This document shows positions 33,402 to 42,377 of a stretch of 64,000 nucleotides of DNA, one piece after another. Numbering within the stretch: the stretch's first letter is position 1; the number at the start of each line of letters is the position of its first letter. The notes under the pieces were generated by a model, which saw only the letters and a program-made list of their open reading frames with translations, was not told the DNA's origin and ran no database searches. The translations under genes were made by a program, and so were the position numbers. The stretch is from Chitinophaga sp. YR627 (lineage in GTDB: Bacteria > Bacteroidota > Bacteroidia > Chitinophagales > Chitinophagaceae), in assembly GCF_900114995.1 (NCBI RefSeq), contig NZ_FOUX01000001.1, positions 1,550,001 to 1,614,000 of the forward strand. The letters run 5' to 3'.

Positions 33402-34868
33402 TTACAAAAACACCTGTGTCGCGATAACGAAAGTTCCTTTTGAGTACGCCTGGTGGTTGTCAATTACAATAGGCCTGGTTTGGTATTTAAAGGAAATCCG
33501 GGCGTGATGGCCATCGAGGTAAATGTTTCCACCCGCACTCCACCAGGTAAATTTTGAAGTTCCATATCTGTCGAATTGCTGCAGGCTATACTCAGCAAAA
33601 GGCTGAATACGTATCGCATCTGTTTTTAATAGCGTTTTCGGTAGAAGAAGGCCCGCCTGGGTAAACCATGATGATCCTGTTCCTATAATTGGAGCAAGAT
33701 TCCCGTATCCGGCCTGAGATACGACGCCGGTATAGCCTTTAGCCGGGCCGACGTTCTCATTGATAATTGAGCCATTCCTCAGATAGTTCGGTCCAAAGTC
33801 ATCATGATAGTAGACACTATATCCGGTGATAGCCCAGTTCTGTCGATCGCCACCAAAGGGAATATCTGCGAATACATCGGCTGCCCAAATGTTGATATCA
33901 TGGTATTTGAAGGCAGATATTGTTGTGTTATCGACCTGTGTGCTGGTACCATTGCCAGTGTGGTAGTAACCAGCACCAATATTAAACACCTTTTTCGTAC
34001 CCACATAGGTACCTGTAGTATAAGGAACCAACGTATTTTCTCTCTCAAAAAAATTCCACGCAGCATACCCTGTCGTTGAAAGATCTCCTTTCGCATTGTT
34101 GTCAACTGCATAATTCAATTCCGGCGCATTAGGGCTATTATAGACAATTGCAGGGTTTACGATTGTAAAAGGCTTATTGACCGCCCAACGATAACTTACA
34201 GGACCGATATTTCCTTTAATATATACACCAACCTGACGGCCCAATTGATCTGAATTATCTATAAGGGGCCAGTTGTATATAGGGGCATCTATCGCAAGGA
34301 AATTAAATGAACTTAACGAAGACATCCGACTGATGCCTACCCAGTAGTGCAAACCGGTACCGATATAGAGAGATGCAAAATTTCGCTTTTTTGTTTTGAA
34401 ATCATTATCGGGAACGACGGTGAATTCATTCCATAGCTCGTGCACATATAAGGAGGGTTTTTTACCCAGTGTTCCGTTGAAAGTAGCACCACCGTTGCCT
34501 GTATTGCCACCGCCAGCGGAACCGCCGCTGGAAAAGCTTTGATTATCCATCCCAATGGTCCCTAAAATAAGATACCGCGGACTTAACTGGCTATAAAGAG
34601 CGAGTCGAAATTGCCGAACGCTGAAATCAAACATGTGCTCTTTAGCAATACCGTTTACCGCAGTACCAGGATTGAGGTCCGTATAACGAGCCCTGAAGTC
34701 TGTCCAAATTAAAAAACGGACATATTTTCTACCAGTGCTGTCCAGTTTTACTGTAAGGCCATCTGTGTATGACGGGGAACCACCCTGGGCATATACAACA
34801 GTACTGCCAAGTATTAAAAGAATGGTTGCAAGCGTGTGCCTGATGTATTTCTGCGAGTTCATGGTCAT
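33402..34868 (-). CDS. Outer membrane porin-like beta-barrel, last gene of the poxB operon
   Basis: The 488-residue protein has a signal peptide ending VVYA-QGG and a barrel-like chain of about sixteen amphipathic strands with a terminal FVIATQVFL strand. Strands such as GRKYVRFLIWTDFRARYTDL and MFDFSVRQFRLALYSQL fit the phosphate-selective-porin or porin type seen in Bacteroidota. A Gly/Ser/Asn-rich loop lies near residues 112-130. It begins 19 bases after the MFS gene, so it belongs to the poxB-MFS-porin transcript. It could let the MFS substrate pass the outer membrane (inference). Confidence 0.8.
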   Translation of the reverse strand: MTMNSQKYIRHTLATILLILGSTVVYAQGGSPSYTDGLTVKLDSTGRKYVRFLIWTDFRARYTDLNPGTAVNGIAKEHMFDFSVRQFRLALYSQLSPRYLILGTIGMDNQSFSSGGSAGGGNTGNGGATFNGTLGKKPSLYVHELWNEFTVVPDNDFKTKKRNFASLYIGTGLHYWVGISRMSSLSSFNFLAIDAPIYNWPLIDNSDQLGRQVGVYIKGNIGPVSYRWAVNKPFTIVNPAIVYNSPNAPELNYAVDNNAKGDLSTTGYAAWNFFERENTLVPYTTGTYVGTKKVFNIGAGYYHTGNGTSTQVDNTTISAFKYHDINIWAADVFADIPFGGDRQNWAITGYSVYYHDDFGPNYLRNGSIINENVGPAKGYTGVVSQAGYGNLAPIIGTGSSWFTQAGLLLPKTLLKTDAIRIQPFAEYSLQQFDRYGTSKFTWWSAGGNIYLDGHHARISFKYQTRPIVIDNHQAYSKGTFVIATQVFL

Positions 34869-34887
34869 TGATTTGTGTAAGCGATCA

Positions 34888-36147
34888 TTACTTTTTTACT
34901 GCCTGGCCAGTCTCCGTTATAATCCGGCTAAGTAGGAGTGCAATTGTTGTAGTTGCCAGCAGGAATATAATTACCCCTGCAAAATGTGCCTGAGGATCAG
35001 TTGTAGTGAGTAAGGTCTTACCGAAGAAATGGGCAAATACAGGCCCGAGGATGGCTGTGACGCCGAATGTCAGAAAATTGATTCCGCCGGTCGCACTACC
35101 TTTGACGCTATCGGGATTGGCTTCTTTTATAATGGAGTATGGTATCATTGCCGCACCAGAAAAAATTCCGAAAATCAGCATGGTTACTACCGGGCGGCAC
35201 AGGTTGGGAATGTAGGCCAGTTGCACCAGGCAGACCAGCATGCAGAGGATACTGATAAGTAGGACCGGCTTCCGTTTACCTATCTGGTCAGAGATCCAGC
35301 CAAGCAGAGGTGCGCCGATCACCCAACCAAGCGGCACCATGGAGCAGGAGACTACTGCAACGTCATAAGACATACCTCTGTCATGCTGTAAGATGGTGAC
35401 ACCCCAGGTCATCGCAAAAATTGTCGTCGGAGCGAACAACAGGCCGGAAATCAAGCCGCTTAGGTAGGATTGCAGATTCGTGAAAACAATTTGATAGGGT
35501 TTAAGGATACTCAAAACTACATGTCCCTCGTATCTTCTCATCTTCTCTTTAGGCGTACTGAAAAAAAGAAGTAAACAGATAATGCCACAGCCTATACCTG
35601 CGACAATCCAGAAGGTGGTGACAGTCGTGGACTTCAGGAGCGACCCCGTAACGAATTGTCCTGCTGAACCACCCAGCATACCGATACACTGTGTTACACC
35701 AATAGCCGTTGCCAGATATTTTGGAGCAAAGCCGTGTGCTGCCAGATATACACATCCGGTGAACGCAAAAGCTGATCCTGCTCCCTGCAGCAAGCGGCCA
35801 ATATCGCCCATAACGGCCATTGGAATAGCAAACAGCATACAGCCCAGAAAAAGTATACCAGTGCCAAATGTTAACGGATACTTTGCCCCAAAACGGTCCA
35901 AGGAAACACCTGCGATAAGACTGGTAGCAGAATAGGTATAATAATAAGTCCCCAGTATGCTACTCAGGCCAAGTGGTGTTGCTTTAAATAGCGCTGTAAG
36001 CTGGGTGATCATTACCGCAGGCGCCGATCTTATTACATATTCAAGGAAATAGAACAATAGTCCGAAGACCCACGCAATAATAAACGTGCGATCCTGAAAG
36101 ATCCCTGTCCTCCCCGGAACTTTTTCGCCAGTCATATTATTTCTCAT
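34888..36147 (-). CDS. MFS transporter in the poxB operon
   Basis: A 419-residue protein with twelve predicted membrane segments and the MFS loop motif between helices 2 and 3 (GVSLDRFGAKYPL), repeated in the second half (GWISDQIGKRKPV). The closest general look is that of the sugar-phosphate/anion or oxalate-formate type symporters, but I cannot name a substrate. It lies 10 bases after poxB and 19 before the porin gene. The likely substrate is an organic acid linked to pyruvate metabolism (inference). Confidence 0.85.
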   Translation of the reverse strand: MRNNMTGEKVPGRTGIFQDRTFIIAWVFGLLFYFLEYVIRSAPAVMITQLTALFKATPLGLSSILGTYYYTYSATSLIAGVSLDRFGAKYPLTFGTGILFLGCMLFAIPMAVMGDIGRLLQGAGSAFAFTGCVYLAAHGFAPKYLATAIGVTQCIGMLGGSAGQFVTGSLLKSTTVTTFWIVAGIGCGIICLLLFFSTPKEKMRRYEGHVVLSILKPYQIVFTNLQSYLSGLISGLLFAPTTIFAMTWGVTILQHDRGMSYDVAVVSCSMVPLGWVIGAPLLGWISDQIGKRKPVLLISILCMLVCLVQLAYIPNLCRPVVTMLIFGIFSGAAMIPYSIIKEANPDSVKGSATGGINFLTFGVTAILGPVFAHFFGKTLLTTTDPQAHFAGVIIFLLATTTIALLLSRIITETGQAVKK

Positions 36148-36157
36148 GATTCATCGA

Positions 36158-37897
36158 TTAATTGTTCAAGTCTTCCAGGTGCTTATAATTTGCTTTGATC
36201 ATTTCTATTACTTCTTCAAATTTTCCCCCGAGCATCATTTTGCCCATAAAGAGGGACATACCCCTGATCATTCTGAAATCTAACTTAGGAGGCATGGCGA
36301 GGGCATTTGGATCGGTAAAGACGTTAATCAGGACCGGGCCGCGATTTGCAAAGGCTTCTGCCAGCAACGGTTCCAATTGTTCCGGTTCGTGTATGTTAAT
36401 TCCTCTTATCCCTGCCGCTTTTGCTACCAATGAAAAATCAGGGTTGACCATGTCAGTTTGATAGTCTAAGATTCCAGCGACCTCCATTTCAAGTTTCACC
36501 ATACCCAGAGATCGGTTATTGAAGACAATTATTTTGACATCCAGGTTATATTGCTTAATCGTTGCCAGGTCGCCCAGTAACATAGATATACCTCCGTCAC
36601 CGCACAAGGCGACAATCTGCCTGTCAGGTAAAGCCATCGCTGCACCTATCGCCTGAGGCATGGCATTTGCCATAGAACCGTGAATAAATGAACCGATGAG
36701 CTTTCGTTTGCCATTGGCGGTGATGTACCGGGCGCCCCAGACGCAACACATACCAGTATCGACGGTAAATACGGCATCATTTGATGCCAATCTGTCTACG
36801 ATCGATGCGACAGCTTCAGGATGTATTGCGTCTCGTTTGCCCTTATCCCTCACGTAAATTTTTAGATGTTCCTTTACCTTTTCATATACCTGCAATTGGG
36901 CTTGCAAAAATGAGCCATCTGTTTTTTTGTAGAGAATGGGAAGTAGCGCCGCTATAGTGTCTTTAATATCACCGAAAAGTCCCAGATCGACCTTCGCACG
37001 ACGTCCGAGGCGTTCGGGCTGTATGTCGATTTGAACAATAGTTTTATCATTAGGAATGAAAGGGGCATATGGGAAATCAGTTCCGAGCAGCAGGATAAGA
37101 TCGCTTTCATGCATACTGTGATATGCTGCAGGTAACCCGAGTAATCCCGACATGCCCACTTCATTCGGATTGTCAGGTTGAATACTCATTTTGCCCCGGA
37201 ATGAGTAGCCGACCGGCGCCTGCAGAAGAGTCGATAGTTGAACAACTTCATCATGGGCATCAGCGGCGCCAATGCCACAGAAAATACAGATCTTCTTATG
37301 CCGGTTGATCAGGTCCGCAAGTCGCCGGAGATCTTCTTCTGCCGGCAGAATATGTGCTTTTGCGAAATAGTTGCGATCTGAAGAAACACTGGCGACCGCT
37401 TCAAGTCCGGCAACGTCTCCGGGAAGCCCCAGTACTGCAACACCCTTTTTTTGGATTGCATGCTGTATTGCTGCTTGCGCCATACGTGGTAGCTGGTGCG
37501 GCGTATTCGCTATCTGGTTATAATGACTGCAATCATCAAACAACTTTGTTGTGCTGGTTTCCTGGAAATATCCGGTACCAAATTCACCCGTTGCACACGT
37601 AGCTACGATCGCGAGCACAGAAACCCCCGATCTGTGCGCATCATATAGCCCGTTGACTAAATGCACGTGCCCTGGACCGCTACTGCCCGCACAACAGGCT
37701 AAACCGGTGAGCTCTGCATCTGCGGCGGCAGCGAACGCACCAGCTTCTTCATGCCTGACATGGATCCATTGGATGTTCCCATCCTTTCTGACGGCATTGT
37801 TGAATTCATTTAAACTATCGCCGGTAACTGAATAGATGCGTTTAATACCAGCTTTTACGAGTAACGCTACAAGTTGCTCTGCTACATTCCTGGCCAT
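36158..37897 (-). CDS. poxB: Pyruvate dehydrogenase (quinone), PoxB type
   Basis: About 579 residues from the ATG at 37897. It has the three-domain TPP enzyme layout and matches E. coli PoxB throughout from memory: RIYSVTGDSLNEFNNAVRKDG, RHEEAGAFAAAADAELTG (catalytic Glu), SGYFQET-like GTGYFQETSTTKLFDDCSHY, LLGLP..LLLGTDFPYAPFIP, and LIGSFIHGSMANAMPQAIGA. The TPP-Mg motif is CGDGG...FNN at about residues 430-460. It oxidises pyruvate to acetate and CO2, passing electrons to quinone via FAD at the membrane surface. It heads an operon with MFS and porin genes and has a candidate sigma-54 promoter. Confidence 0.88.
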   Translation of the reverse strand: MARNVAEQLVALLVKAGIKRIYSVTGDSLNEFNNAVRKDGNIQWIHVRHEEAGAFAAAADAELTGLACCAGSSGPGHVHLVNGLYDAHRSGVSVLAIVATCATGEFGTGYFQETSTTKLFDDCSHYNQIANTPHQLPRMAQAAIQHAIQKKGVAVLGLPGDVAGLEAVASVSSDRNYFAKAHILPAEEDLRRLADLINRHKKICIFCGIGAADAHDEVVQLSTLLQAPVGYSFRGKMSIQPDNPNEVGMSGLLGLPAAYHSMHESDLILLLGTDFPYAPFIPNDKTIVQIDIQPERLGRRAKVDLGLFGDIKDTIAALLPILYKKTDGSFLQAQLQVYEKVKEHLKIYVRDKGKRDAIHPEAVASIVDRLASNDAVFTVDTGMCCVWGARYITANGKRKLIGSFIHGSMANAMPQAIGAAMALPDRQIVALCGDGGISMLLGDLATIKQYNLDVKIIVFNNRSLGMVKLEMEVAGILDYQTDMVNPDFSLVAKAAGIRGINIHEPEQLEPLLAEAFANRGPVLINVFTDPNALAMPPKLDFRMIRGMSLFMGKMMLGGKFEEVIEMIKANYKHLEDLNN

Positions 37898-37975
37898 GTT
37901 ATTGATTTTAATGTTGTTTGAGTTTAACTGCATTTAGCGGAGACGATTTTATCGCTGCCAAACACTATTAATCAT

Positions 37976-37990
37976 CAAAAACAAATGCCA
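37976..37990 (-). promoter_or_regulatory. Candidate sigma-54 -24/-12 element of the poxB operon
   Basis: On the minus strand the sequence is TGGCAT-N5-TTTG, so the -24 half is perfect and the -12 half is weak. The shared palindrome is centred 62.5 bp upstream, the same spacing as in three other units. Confidence 0.4.
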
Positions 37991-38044
37991 TAAATTAATC
38001 AGCTGCATATCAATCAATTAGTGCAATGTTTATCACAATCACGC

Positions 38045-38058
38045 AACGATATTTCAAT
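38045..38058. promoter_or_regulatory. Shared palindromic element (UAS) upstream of poxB
   Basis: AACGATATTTCAAT matches AGCGATATTTCGCT at 11 of 14 positions. A weaker copy lies about 29 bp further upstream (38074-38087). Confidence 0.45.
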
Positions 38059-38227
38059 ATTTCTTTTGCCGGGTGCGAAATGCCAACAATTTGCTTGTGA
38101 TAAGTATGGTGTGTGTTTGGGATGCCACACGCGCAAACGACCGGCGCTTATAGGGAGAAGTTTACAGTGAATGAGATTGACTTTATATGAGAGGAGAGAA
38201 GCGACCGGGTAACGGCAATGGTCTGGA

Positions 38228-38599
38228 TTAAGCTGCGTGTCCGCTGATTATACTAAAGAAAATGATCAGCAGCACCAAAAGCGTGACAGCAGTATAGAAA
38301 TAGTCTTTTTCCAATACAAAGCTGAAAACAGAAAGTAGTATTCTCATAACAGGTGTCGCGATCAGCAAAATCAGGCCGGCATAGACTATTGAGCGGCTGT
38401 CGAGAAATGATAAACCACTGAAGATGTCTGAGATCTTTATTCTGGTTAACGTAAATGTTGTAAATCGGCTTTGATCATTCCCATGTTTGATCAGATAGGC
38501 AATGCCGCCGGTAAGCATACATGCAAAAGCTGAAATAACACCGGTTCTCAGCGCTTTGGCAATAACGGTGGCAAGATCAATATCATCGAATTTTTTCAT
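38228..38599 (-). CDS. DUF1634 membrane protein
   Basis: A 123-residue protein with three membrane segments and the DUF1634 layout: TVIAKALRTGVISAFACMLTGGIAYLI, a short linker, then IVYAGLILLIATPVMRILLSVFSFVLEKDYFYTAVTLLVLLIIFFSII. DUF1634 proteins are almost always encoded beside TauE/SafE permeases. Here its ATG overlaps the TGA of that gene (ATGA), so the two are co-translated and probably act together at the inner membrane. Confidence 0.88.
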   Translation of the reverse strand: MKKFDDIDLATVIAKALRTGVISAFACMLTGGIAYLIKHGNDQSRFTTFTLTRIKISDIFSGLSFLDSRSIVYAGLILLIATPVMRILLSVFSFVLEKDYFYTAVTLLVLLIIFFSIISGHAA

Positions 38600-39435
38600 T
38601 GGTTGTGTGTTTTAATACCATTGTACATCATCTGAATTGCGAGCATGGAAACAACAATGGCAAAAATTAGACGTAAGGTCCTTGGAGAATTAATCCTGGC
38701 TAACAACCGGGCGCCTGTTAACGACCCTAAAAGAACGCCAATTCCGACGGGCATAGTTATGACCGTATCCATATAGCCGTGCTGAAAATAGATCACCGCG
38801 CTTGCTGCTGCCGTAACGCCAATCATAAAGTTGCTGGTTGTTGTAGATACTTTAAACGGCACCCTCATTACCGAGTCCATTGCTAAAACCTTTAGTGCGC
38901 CGGAGCCGATACCCAATAGACCAGATGTGAAACCGGCAAACAGCATTGTAAAGAATCCGCCGGTTATATTTCTTATTGAGTAATTAATGTTTTGAGCGCC
39001 CATTCTGTAGGTGCCATTGAGCTTTAACCGGTACCCCAGTTGTGACGGATGTTCACATTTGGTGTCCTTAATTTTCCGTAAGGACATGACACTTGAAAAA
39101 ATAAGAATGGTTCCAATGAGCACAGGAATGATATGTACTGGTACATACGCCGAAAAAAAAGCGCCGGCGATCGCACCTATAGTTGTCGCTATCTCCAGAA
39201 ACATTGCCAGTCTTAAGTTGGCGACGCCTTCTTTCGCATACGCGACTCCTGCTCCTGAAGAAGTAGCAATTACTGACACAAGCGATGCCCCTATGGCGTA
39301 GCGAATATCCACATGAAGAATCAAGGTGAGCAGTGGTATCACTATAAATCCGCCACCAAGACCAGTCATAGAACCGATCAGCCCTGCAAGATATGCGCCT
39401 GCTAATATTATCAATGTCAAGCTGATTATTGTCAT
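38596..39435 (-). CDS. TauE/SafE-family permease (sulfite/anion exporter type)
   Basis: A 279-residue protein with about eight membrane segments and the two family repeats. The first is AGLIGSMTGLGGGFIVIPLLTLILHVDIRYAIGASLVSVIATSSGAG and the second is FAGFTSGLLGIGSGALKVLAMDSVMRVPFKVSTTTSNFMIG. Known members export sulfite, sulfoacetate or related organosulfur anions. It carries an unusually good Shine-Dalgarno (AGGAGGTGAAC), which confirms the start at 39435. No shared palindrome or sigma-54 element was found at the right spacing, so it seems outside the proposed regulon. Confidence 0.9.
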   Translation of the reverse strand: MTIISLTLIILAGAYLAGLIGSMTGLGGGFIVIPLLTLILHVDIRYAIGASLVSVIATSSGAGVAYAKEGVANLRLAMFLEIATTIGAIAGAFFSAYVPVHIIPVLIGTILIFSSVMSLRKIKDTKCEHPSQLGYRLKLNGTYRMGAQNINYSIRNITGGFFTMLFAGFTSGLLGIGSGALKVLAMDSVMRVPFKVSTTTSNFMIGVTAAASAVIYFQHGYMDTVITMPVGIGVLLGSLTGARLLARINSPRTLRLIFAIVVSMLAIQMMYNGIKTHNQ

Positions 39436-39696
39436 CTGTTCACCTCCTTTTTAAGTAGCAAAATGCCGAATGTTTATTGTATCGTTATATTGGATAATTA
39501 CAGTTGGGTTGCCCGAAACATTACAGGGTGTCCAGTTTATTTGTACAACTCAAATGCCATACGGCAACATCATGAAAGCCAAAAAGTTGAGGCATTTTTT
39601 GACCTATACAGGTCTCTTCATTTCGCTGGTATGTATTCGATTATCGATATAAAAACATTGAATAAGGTCCCATGCACTTATCGCCGACAGCGGCAT

Positions 39697-39954
39697 TCAG
39701 GCATTGTGCCAGGTATAATTTGGTAAGAATCCTGATACAGTCATGATCAACAGGTAAAGAATTACTACCGCTGCAATAGCTTGTAAAACCGCCGAAAAGG
39801 ATCGATGAACCCAGTCAGGCTTATGTTGTACATAGATCAATGTTAAAATGGTTACTGCGGGAATGGAAAACTAACCGACTACCAGGTCTTTTAAATGGGC
39901 AGATGGACAGTATGGTCGCAAACGAATGGCCTGTAAGATTTGGCTAATGCGCTT
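39697..39954 (-). pseudogene. Decayed fragment of a membrane protein
   Basis: The minus strand reads, without a start, SALAKSYRPFVCDH through LKDLVVG, then a TAG stop at 39873-39871, then FSIPAVTILTLIYVQHKPDW, SFSAVLQAIAAVVILYLLIM, TVSGFLPNYTWHNA and a final stop. The hydrophobic stretches and turn residues are clearly protein-like. The parent family is unknown to me. Confidence 0.6.
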
Positions 39955-39960
39955 CACATA

Positions 39961-39974
39961 CACGAAATCCCGCA
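39961..39974. promoter_or_regulatory. Weak candidate UAS upstream of the hydrolase at 40090
   Basis: CACGAAATCCCGCA matches the complementary consensus AGCGAAATATCGCT at 9 of 14. Its centre is 63.5 bp before the first G of the TGGTAT element at 40030. This is the least certain member of the set. Confidence 0.25.
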
Positions 39975-40029
39975 ACCAGGGATCGATAGAAAATGTCTGT
40001 AATTTGCTGTTTGTGAGTTCATTAAACTC

Positions 40030-40044
40030 TGGTATCTGATTGGA
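40030..40044 (+). promoter_or_regulatory. Weak sigma-54-like element of the hydrolase at 40090
   Basis: TGGTAT-N5-TGGA, with the -24 GG correct and the -12 C missing. It ends 45 bases before the start codon. Confidence 0.25.
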
Positions 40045-40089
40045 TTAACATCCGTGAAAATCACATCCTTAAACTTTAATGAACTGAAA

Positions 40090-40878
40090 ATGAAAAAAGA
40101 GAAATTGACTAAAAGGGCAGTCAGCCTGACTTTTCTATTGCTGCTGGCATGTGCGATGATGTTTACAACGAGGGCTTATGCTCAAACGTCCGTGGTGAAA
40201 AACATTGTAATTGTGCACGGGGCTTTCGCTGACGCGTCTGGCTGGCAGGGTGTTTACAAGGAACTTACAAGAGCTGGATATAATGTCACACTTGTTCAAA
40301 ATCCTTGTACATCGCTTCAGGCAGATGTCGATGCAACGAACTTCGCACTTGATAAAATAGATGGTCCTGTTGTTCTTATCGGGCATTCCTGGGGCGGTAC
40401 AGTCATCACACAGGCAGGTGTACATCCGAAAGTTGTTGCGCTTGTTTATGTCAACGGGTTTCAGCCCGAAGTAGGTGAAACTACCGCTCAACTTGCGTCC
40501 AGTGCACCGGCAAAGCCGGAGAATGGGTTACTACCACCTGATGAAAAAGGTAACGTTTATTACGATAGGGCAAAGTTCCATGCAGGATTCTGTGTGGACC
40601 TCAGCCAGGAAACTGCTGATTTCATGTATGCCTCTTCAGGATTTATTCCTGCTGCCGCTTTTGGAACACCGGTTACAGAAGCGGCCTGGAAAACCAGGCC
40701 TACTTTTGGAATATCTTCGGATGGTGATAAAAGTATCAACCCGGAAATTACTATGAATATGTACCAAAGGTCCAAAAGTGTTATTACCCGGTTGAAAGGA
40801 AGTCATGTTGTTTTCATGAGTCATCCTGCCGAAGTAGCCGCTGTTGTCATAGCTGCCGCCAATAAGGTAAGCAGATAA
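40090..40878 (+). CDS. Exported alpha/beta hydrolase
   Basis: A protein of 262 residues from the ATG at 40090, which gives a signal peptide ending RAYA-QTS; the frame is open back to 40054. The hydrolase fold is clear: NIVIVHGAFADASGWQGVYKEL, then the nucleophile elbow GHSWGG with S100, and a late His in GSHVVFMSHP near 244. It belongs to the salicylate-esterase-like group often annotated as alpha/beta hydrolases acting on small esters. It converges on an SDR gene across a shared terminator. Membership in the regulon is tentative. Confidence 0.88.
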   Translation: MKKEKLTKRAVSLTFLLLLACAMMFTTRAYAQTSVVKNIVIVHGAFADASGWQGVYKELTRAGYNVTLVQNPCTSLQADVDATNFALDKIDGPVVLIGHSWGGTVITQAGVHPKVVALVYVNGFQPEVGETTAQLASSAPAKPENGLLPPDEKGNVYYDRAKFHAGFCVDLSQETADFMYASSGFIPAAAFGTPVTEAAWKTRPTFGISSDGDKSINPEITMNMYQRSKSVITRLKGSHVVFMSHPAEVAAVVIAAANKVSR

Positions 40879-40892
40879 GAATGTTCGCAAAA

Positions 40893-40922
40893 AATCCCCC
40901 GGATGTAAACATCGGGGGATTA
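40893..40922. terminator. Bidirectional hairpin between hydrolase and SDR genes
   Basis: AATCCCCC pairs with GGGGGATT and the stem continues as GATG/CATC after a one-base bulge, with a 4-base loop. It sits between converging genes. Confidence 0.7.
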
Positions 40923-40954
40923 CTATTTTCGGACTTGCGGCCTTATCTGTCGAA

Positions 40955-41746
40955 TCATATTTGCGCCTGGCCGCCGTCTACAAAAATTTCAGATGCAGTC
41001 ATATATGTGCTGTCATCTGAGGCCAGGAATACAGCGACAGCTGCAATTTCTTCGGGATCTCCGACACGGCTGAGCGGCGACTGATCACAAAACTGCTGGA
41101 GCGCCTCCGCCTGGGCTCCTGTGCTATCTAACAGATCCAGCAGTCCCGGTGTGGATGTTGCACCTGGCGAAAGTACATTGACCCGGATGCCTGTACCTCG
41201 CAGATCAAGTGCCCAACTTCTTGCGAAGTTCCGTATTGCCGCCTTTGTAGCACTGTAAACGCTGAAAGCCGCCGTGCCTTTTACGCCGGTAGTTGACCCC
41301 GTCAGGATGATGGATGCTCCACTGGACAGCAGGGGAAGCGCTTTCTGTACGGTGAAAAGTGTACCTTTAACATTGACACCAAATGCCAGGTCAAATCCCT
41401 GTTCAGTTATACTCCCAAGAGGCTCCAAAGTACCCAGTCCCGCATTAGCAAATACAACATGCAAATGGTTGTGTGCGGATCTGATGATTGAATAGATGCG
41501 ATCAAGATCTGCCAGATTGCTGACATCTCCCTGAATAGCGGTGACATTTCCTCCGATGATTGCTACCGCCTCATCCAGTTGTTTTTGACGCCGCCCCGTT
41601 ATATACACAAAGGCGCCTTCATTGACAAACCGCTTTGCGCTGGCCAGTCCGATACCACTATTTCCTCCTGTTATCAGTGCTACTTTGCCTTTTAATCTTC
41701 CCCCCGCTACGACGGGTTGAGACAACTCATTACGCTGATTTTCCAT
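40955..41746 (-). CDS. Classical SDR oxidoreductase
   Basis: A protein of 263 residues from the ATG at 41746. It contains GKVALITGGNSGIGLASAKRF, ANAGLGTLEPL, a catalytic Ser in ILTGSTTGVKG, VYSATKAAIRNF (Tyr-x3-Lys) and RVNVLSPGATSTPGL. The usual cofactor specificity residues do not settle NAD versus NADP. The upstream region has a copy of the shared palindrome (41993-42006) and a weak sigma-54-like element, so it is a likely member of the local regulon. Confidence 0.92.
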   Translation of the reverse strand: MENQRNELSQPVVAGGRLKGKVALITGGNSGIGLASAKRFVNEGAFVYITGRRQKQLDEAVAIIGGNVTAIQGDVSNLADLDRIYSIIRSAHNHLHVVFANAGLGTLEPLGSITEQGFDLAFGVNVKGTLFTVQKALPLLSSGASIILTGSTTGVKGTAAFSVYSATKAAIRNFARSWALDLRGTGIRVNVLSPGATSTPGLLDLLDSTGAQAEALQQFCDQSPLSRVGDPEEIAAVAVFLASDDSTYMTASEIFVDGGQAQI

Positions 41747-41924
41747 AAAAATTGATTTTAATAAATTTTCAATTTTGAAATAGTTCTTCAACTTCTCCCA
41801 GCCAGATGGGTATTGATTGTAATCGTTAATTCGACTTTTCTTTAGACAATCGTTGCCTTTTGTCAACCTTTAATCGCTAACAGACACCTGCCGAGACATT
41901 ATACGCTGGTAACTACGGCAATGA

Positions 41925-41939
41925 GAAATTATCATACCA
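41925..41939 (-). promoter_or_regulatory. Candidate sigma-54-like element of the SDR gene
   Basis: On the minus strand TGGTAT-N5-TTTC, with the -24 GG correct and the -12 half showing C only. The palindrome is centred 61.5 bp upstream. Confidence 0.35.
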
Positions 41940-41992
41940 TCTTTAAAAACATGATTATCATTCGATTAACAGATAGCATTAATGACTGTAAT

Positions 41993-42006
41993 GGCGATAT
42001 TTCAAT
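41993..42006. promoter_or_regulatory. Shared palindromic element (UAS) upstream of the SDR gene
   Basis: GGCGATATTTCAAT matches the 14-base consensus at 11 positions and shares a 13-base identical run (CGATATTTCAATA) with the poxB element. Confidence 0.45.
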
Positions 42007-42181
42007 AATCAGTATTGTATTTCCGAAATCCCAACAAAGCATTCCTTCACTATAAGAGAGTGACCCGACACGCATCCTGTTACATCAACTTCCAGATATT
42101 TCACCAAATGAAGAATCTTGTTGTCTGATGTATCTGAATTACCCTGGCAAACGTTGCCATTTCAATTGTTACGGGGAAAAT

Positions 42182-42195
42182 AGCGATATGTCGCA
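42182..42195. promoter_or_regulatory. Shared palindromic element (UAS) upstream of the MBL-fold gene
   Basis: AGCGATATGTCGCA matches 12 of 14 positions of AGCGATATnTCGCT including the n, and its centre is 62.5 bp before the first G of the -24 element. Confidence 0.6.
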
Positions 42196-42249
42196 GCCGG
42201 CATGTTGGTGAATGTTTTGTAATAGCCTGACTACCAGAATACTATCGAC

Positions 42250-42264
42250 TGGCATCAATCTTAC
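42250..42264 (+). promoter_or_regulatory. Candidate sigma-54 promoter of the MBL-fold gene
   Basis: TGGCAT-N5-TTAC, close to TGGCAC-N5-TTGC, lies 113 bases before the ATG at 42378. Confidence 0.5.
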
Positions 42265-42377
42265 TTTATGTTGGTCGTTAAGGTTCGTTGCAATGCTTAA
42301 TGCGTTGGACAACCTGTCCGGCATAAATGCACGGCCTGGCTAAATTTTTATCGATTAAAAAATTAAACAACAACACT

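Larger units (their letters stand above)
37898..38227. other. Intergenic region upstream of poxB
   Basis: A 330-base gap holding the candidate sigma-54 promoter (37976-37990) and its upstream palindromes. It also has a near-palindrome ATCGC/GCGAT type match at 37943-37957. No coding frame is seen. Confidence 0.5.
39436..40089. other. Gene-free region with a membrane-protein relic
   Basis: This 654-base stretch contains no intact gene. The minus strand holds the decayed fragment at 39697-39954, and the right part holds the upstream region of the hydrolase gene, with a weak copy of the shared palindrome and a weak -24/-12 element. The plus-strand open frame at 39463 does not look coding. Confidence 0.55.
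41747..42377. other. Divergent control region between SDR and MBL-fold genes
   Basis: This 631-base gap contains no gene. It holds two copies of the shared palindrome (41993-42006 and 42182-42195). Each is placed about 62 bp from a -24/-12-like element pointing to its own gene, so the region reads as a two-way sigma-54 control zone. Confidence 0.6.

Noticed and set aside
38596..39501. Possible sigma-54 element before the TauE/SafE gene
   Set aside because: GGCAT is present, but the -12 half is at the wrong distance and no palindrome sits about 62 bp upstream.
39463..39726. 87-codon plus-strand open frame
   Set aside because: No recognisable content and it overlaps the minus-strand relic.
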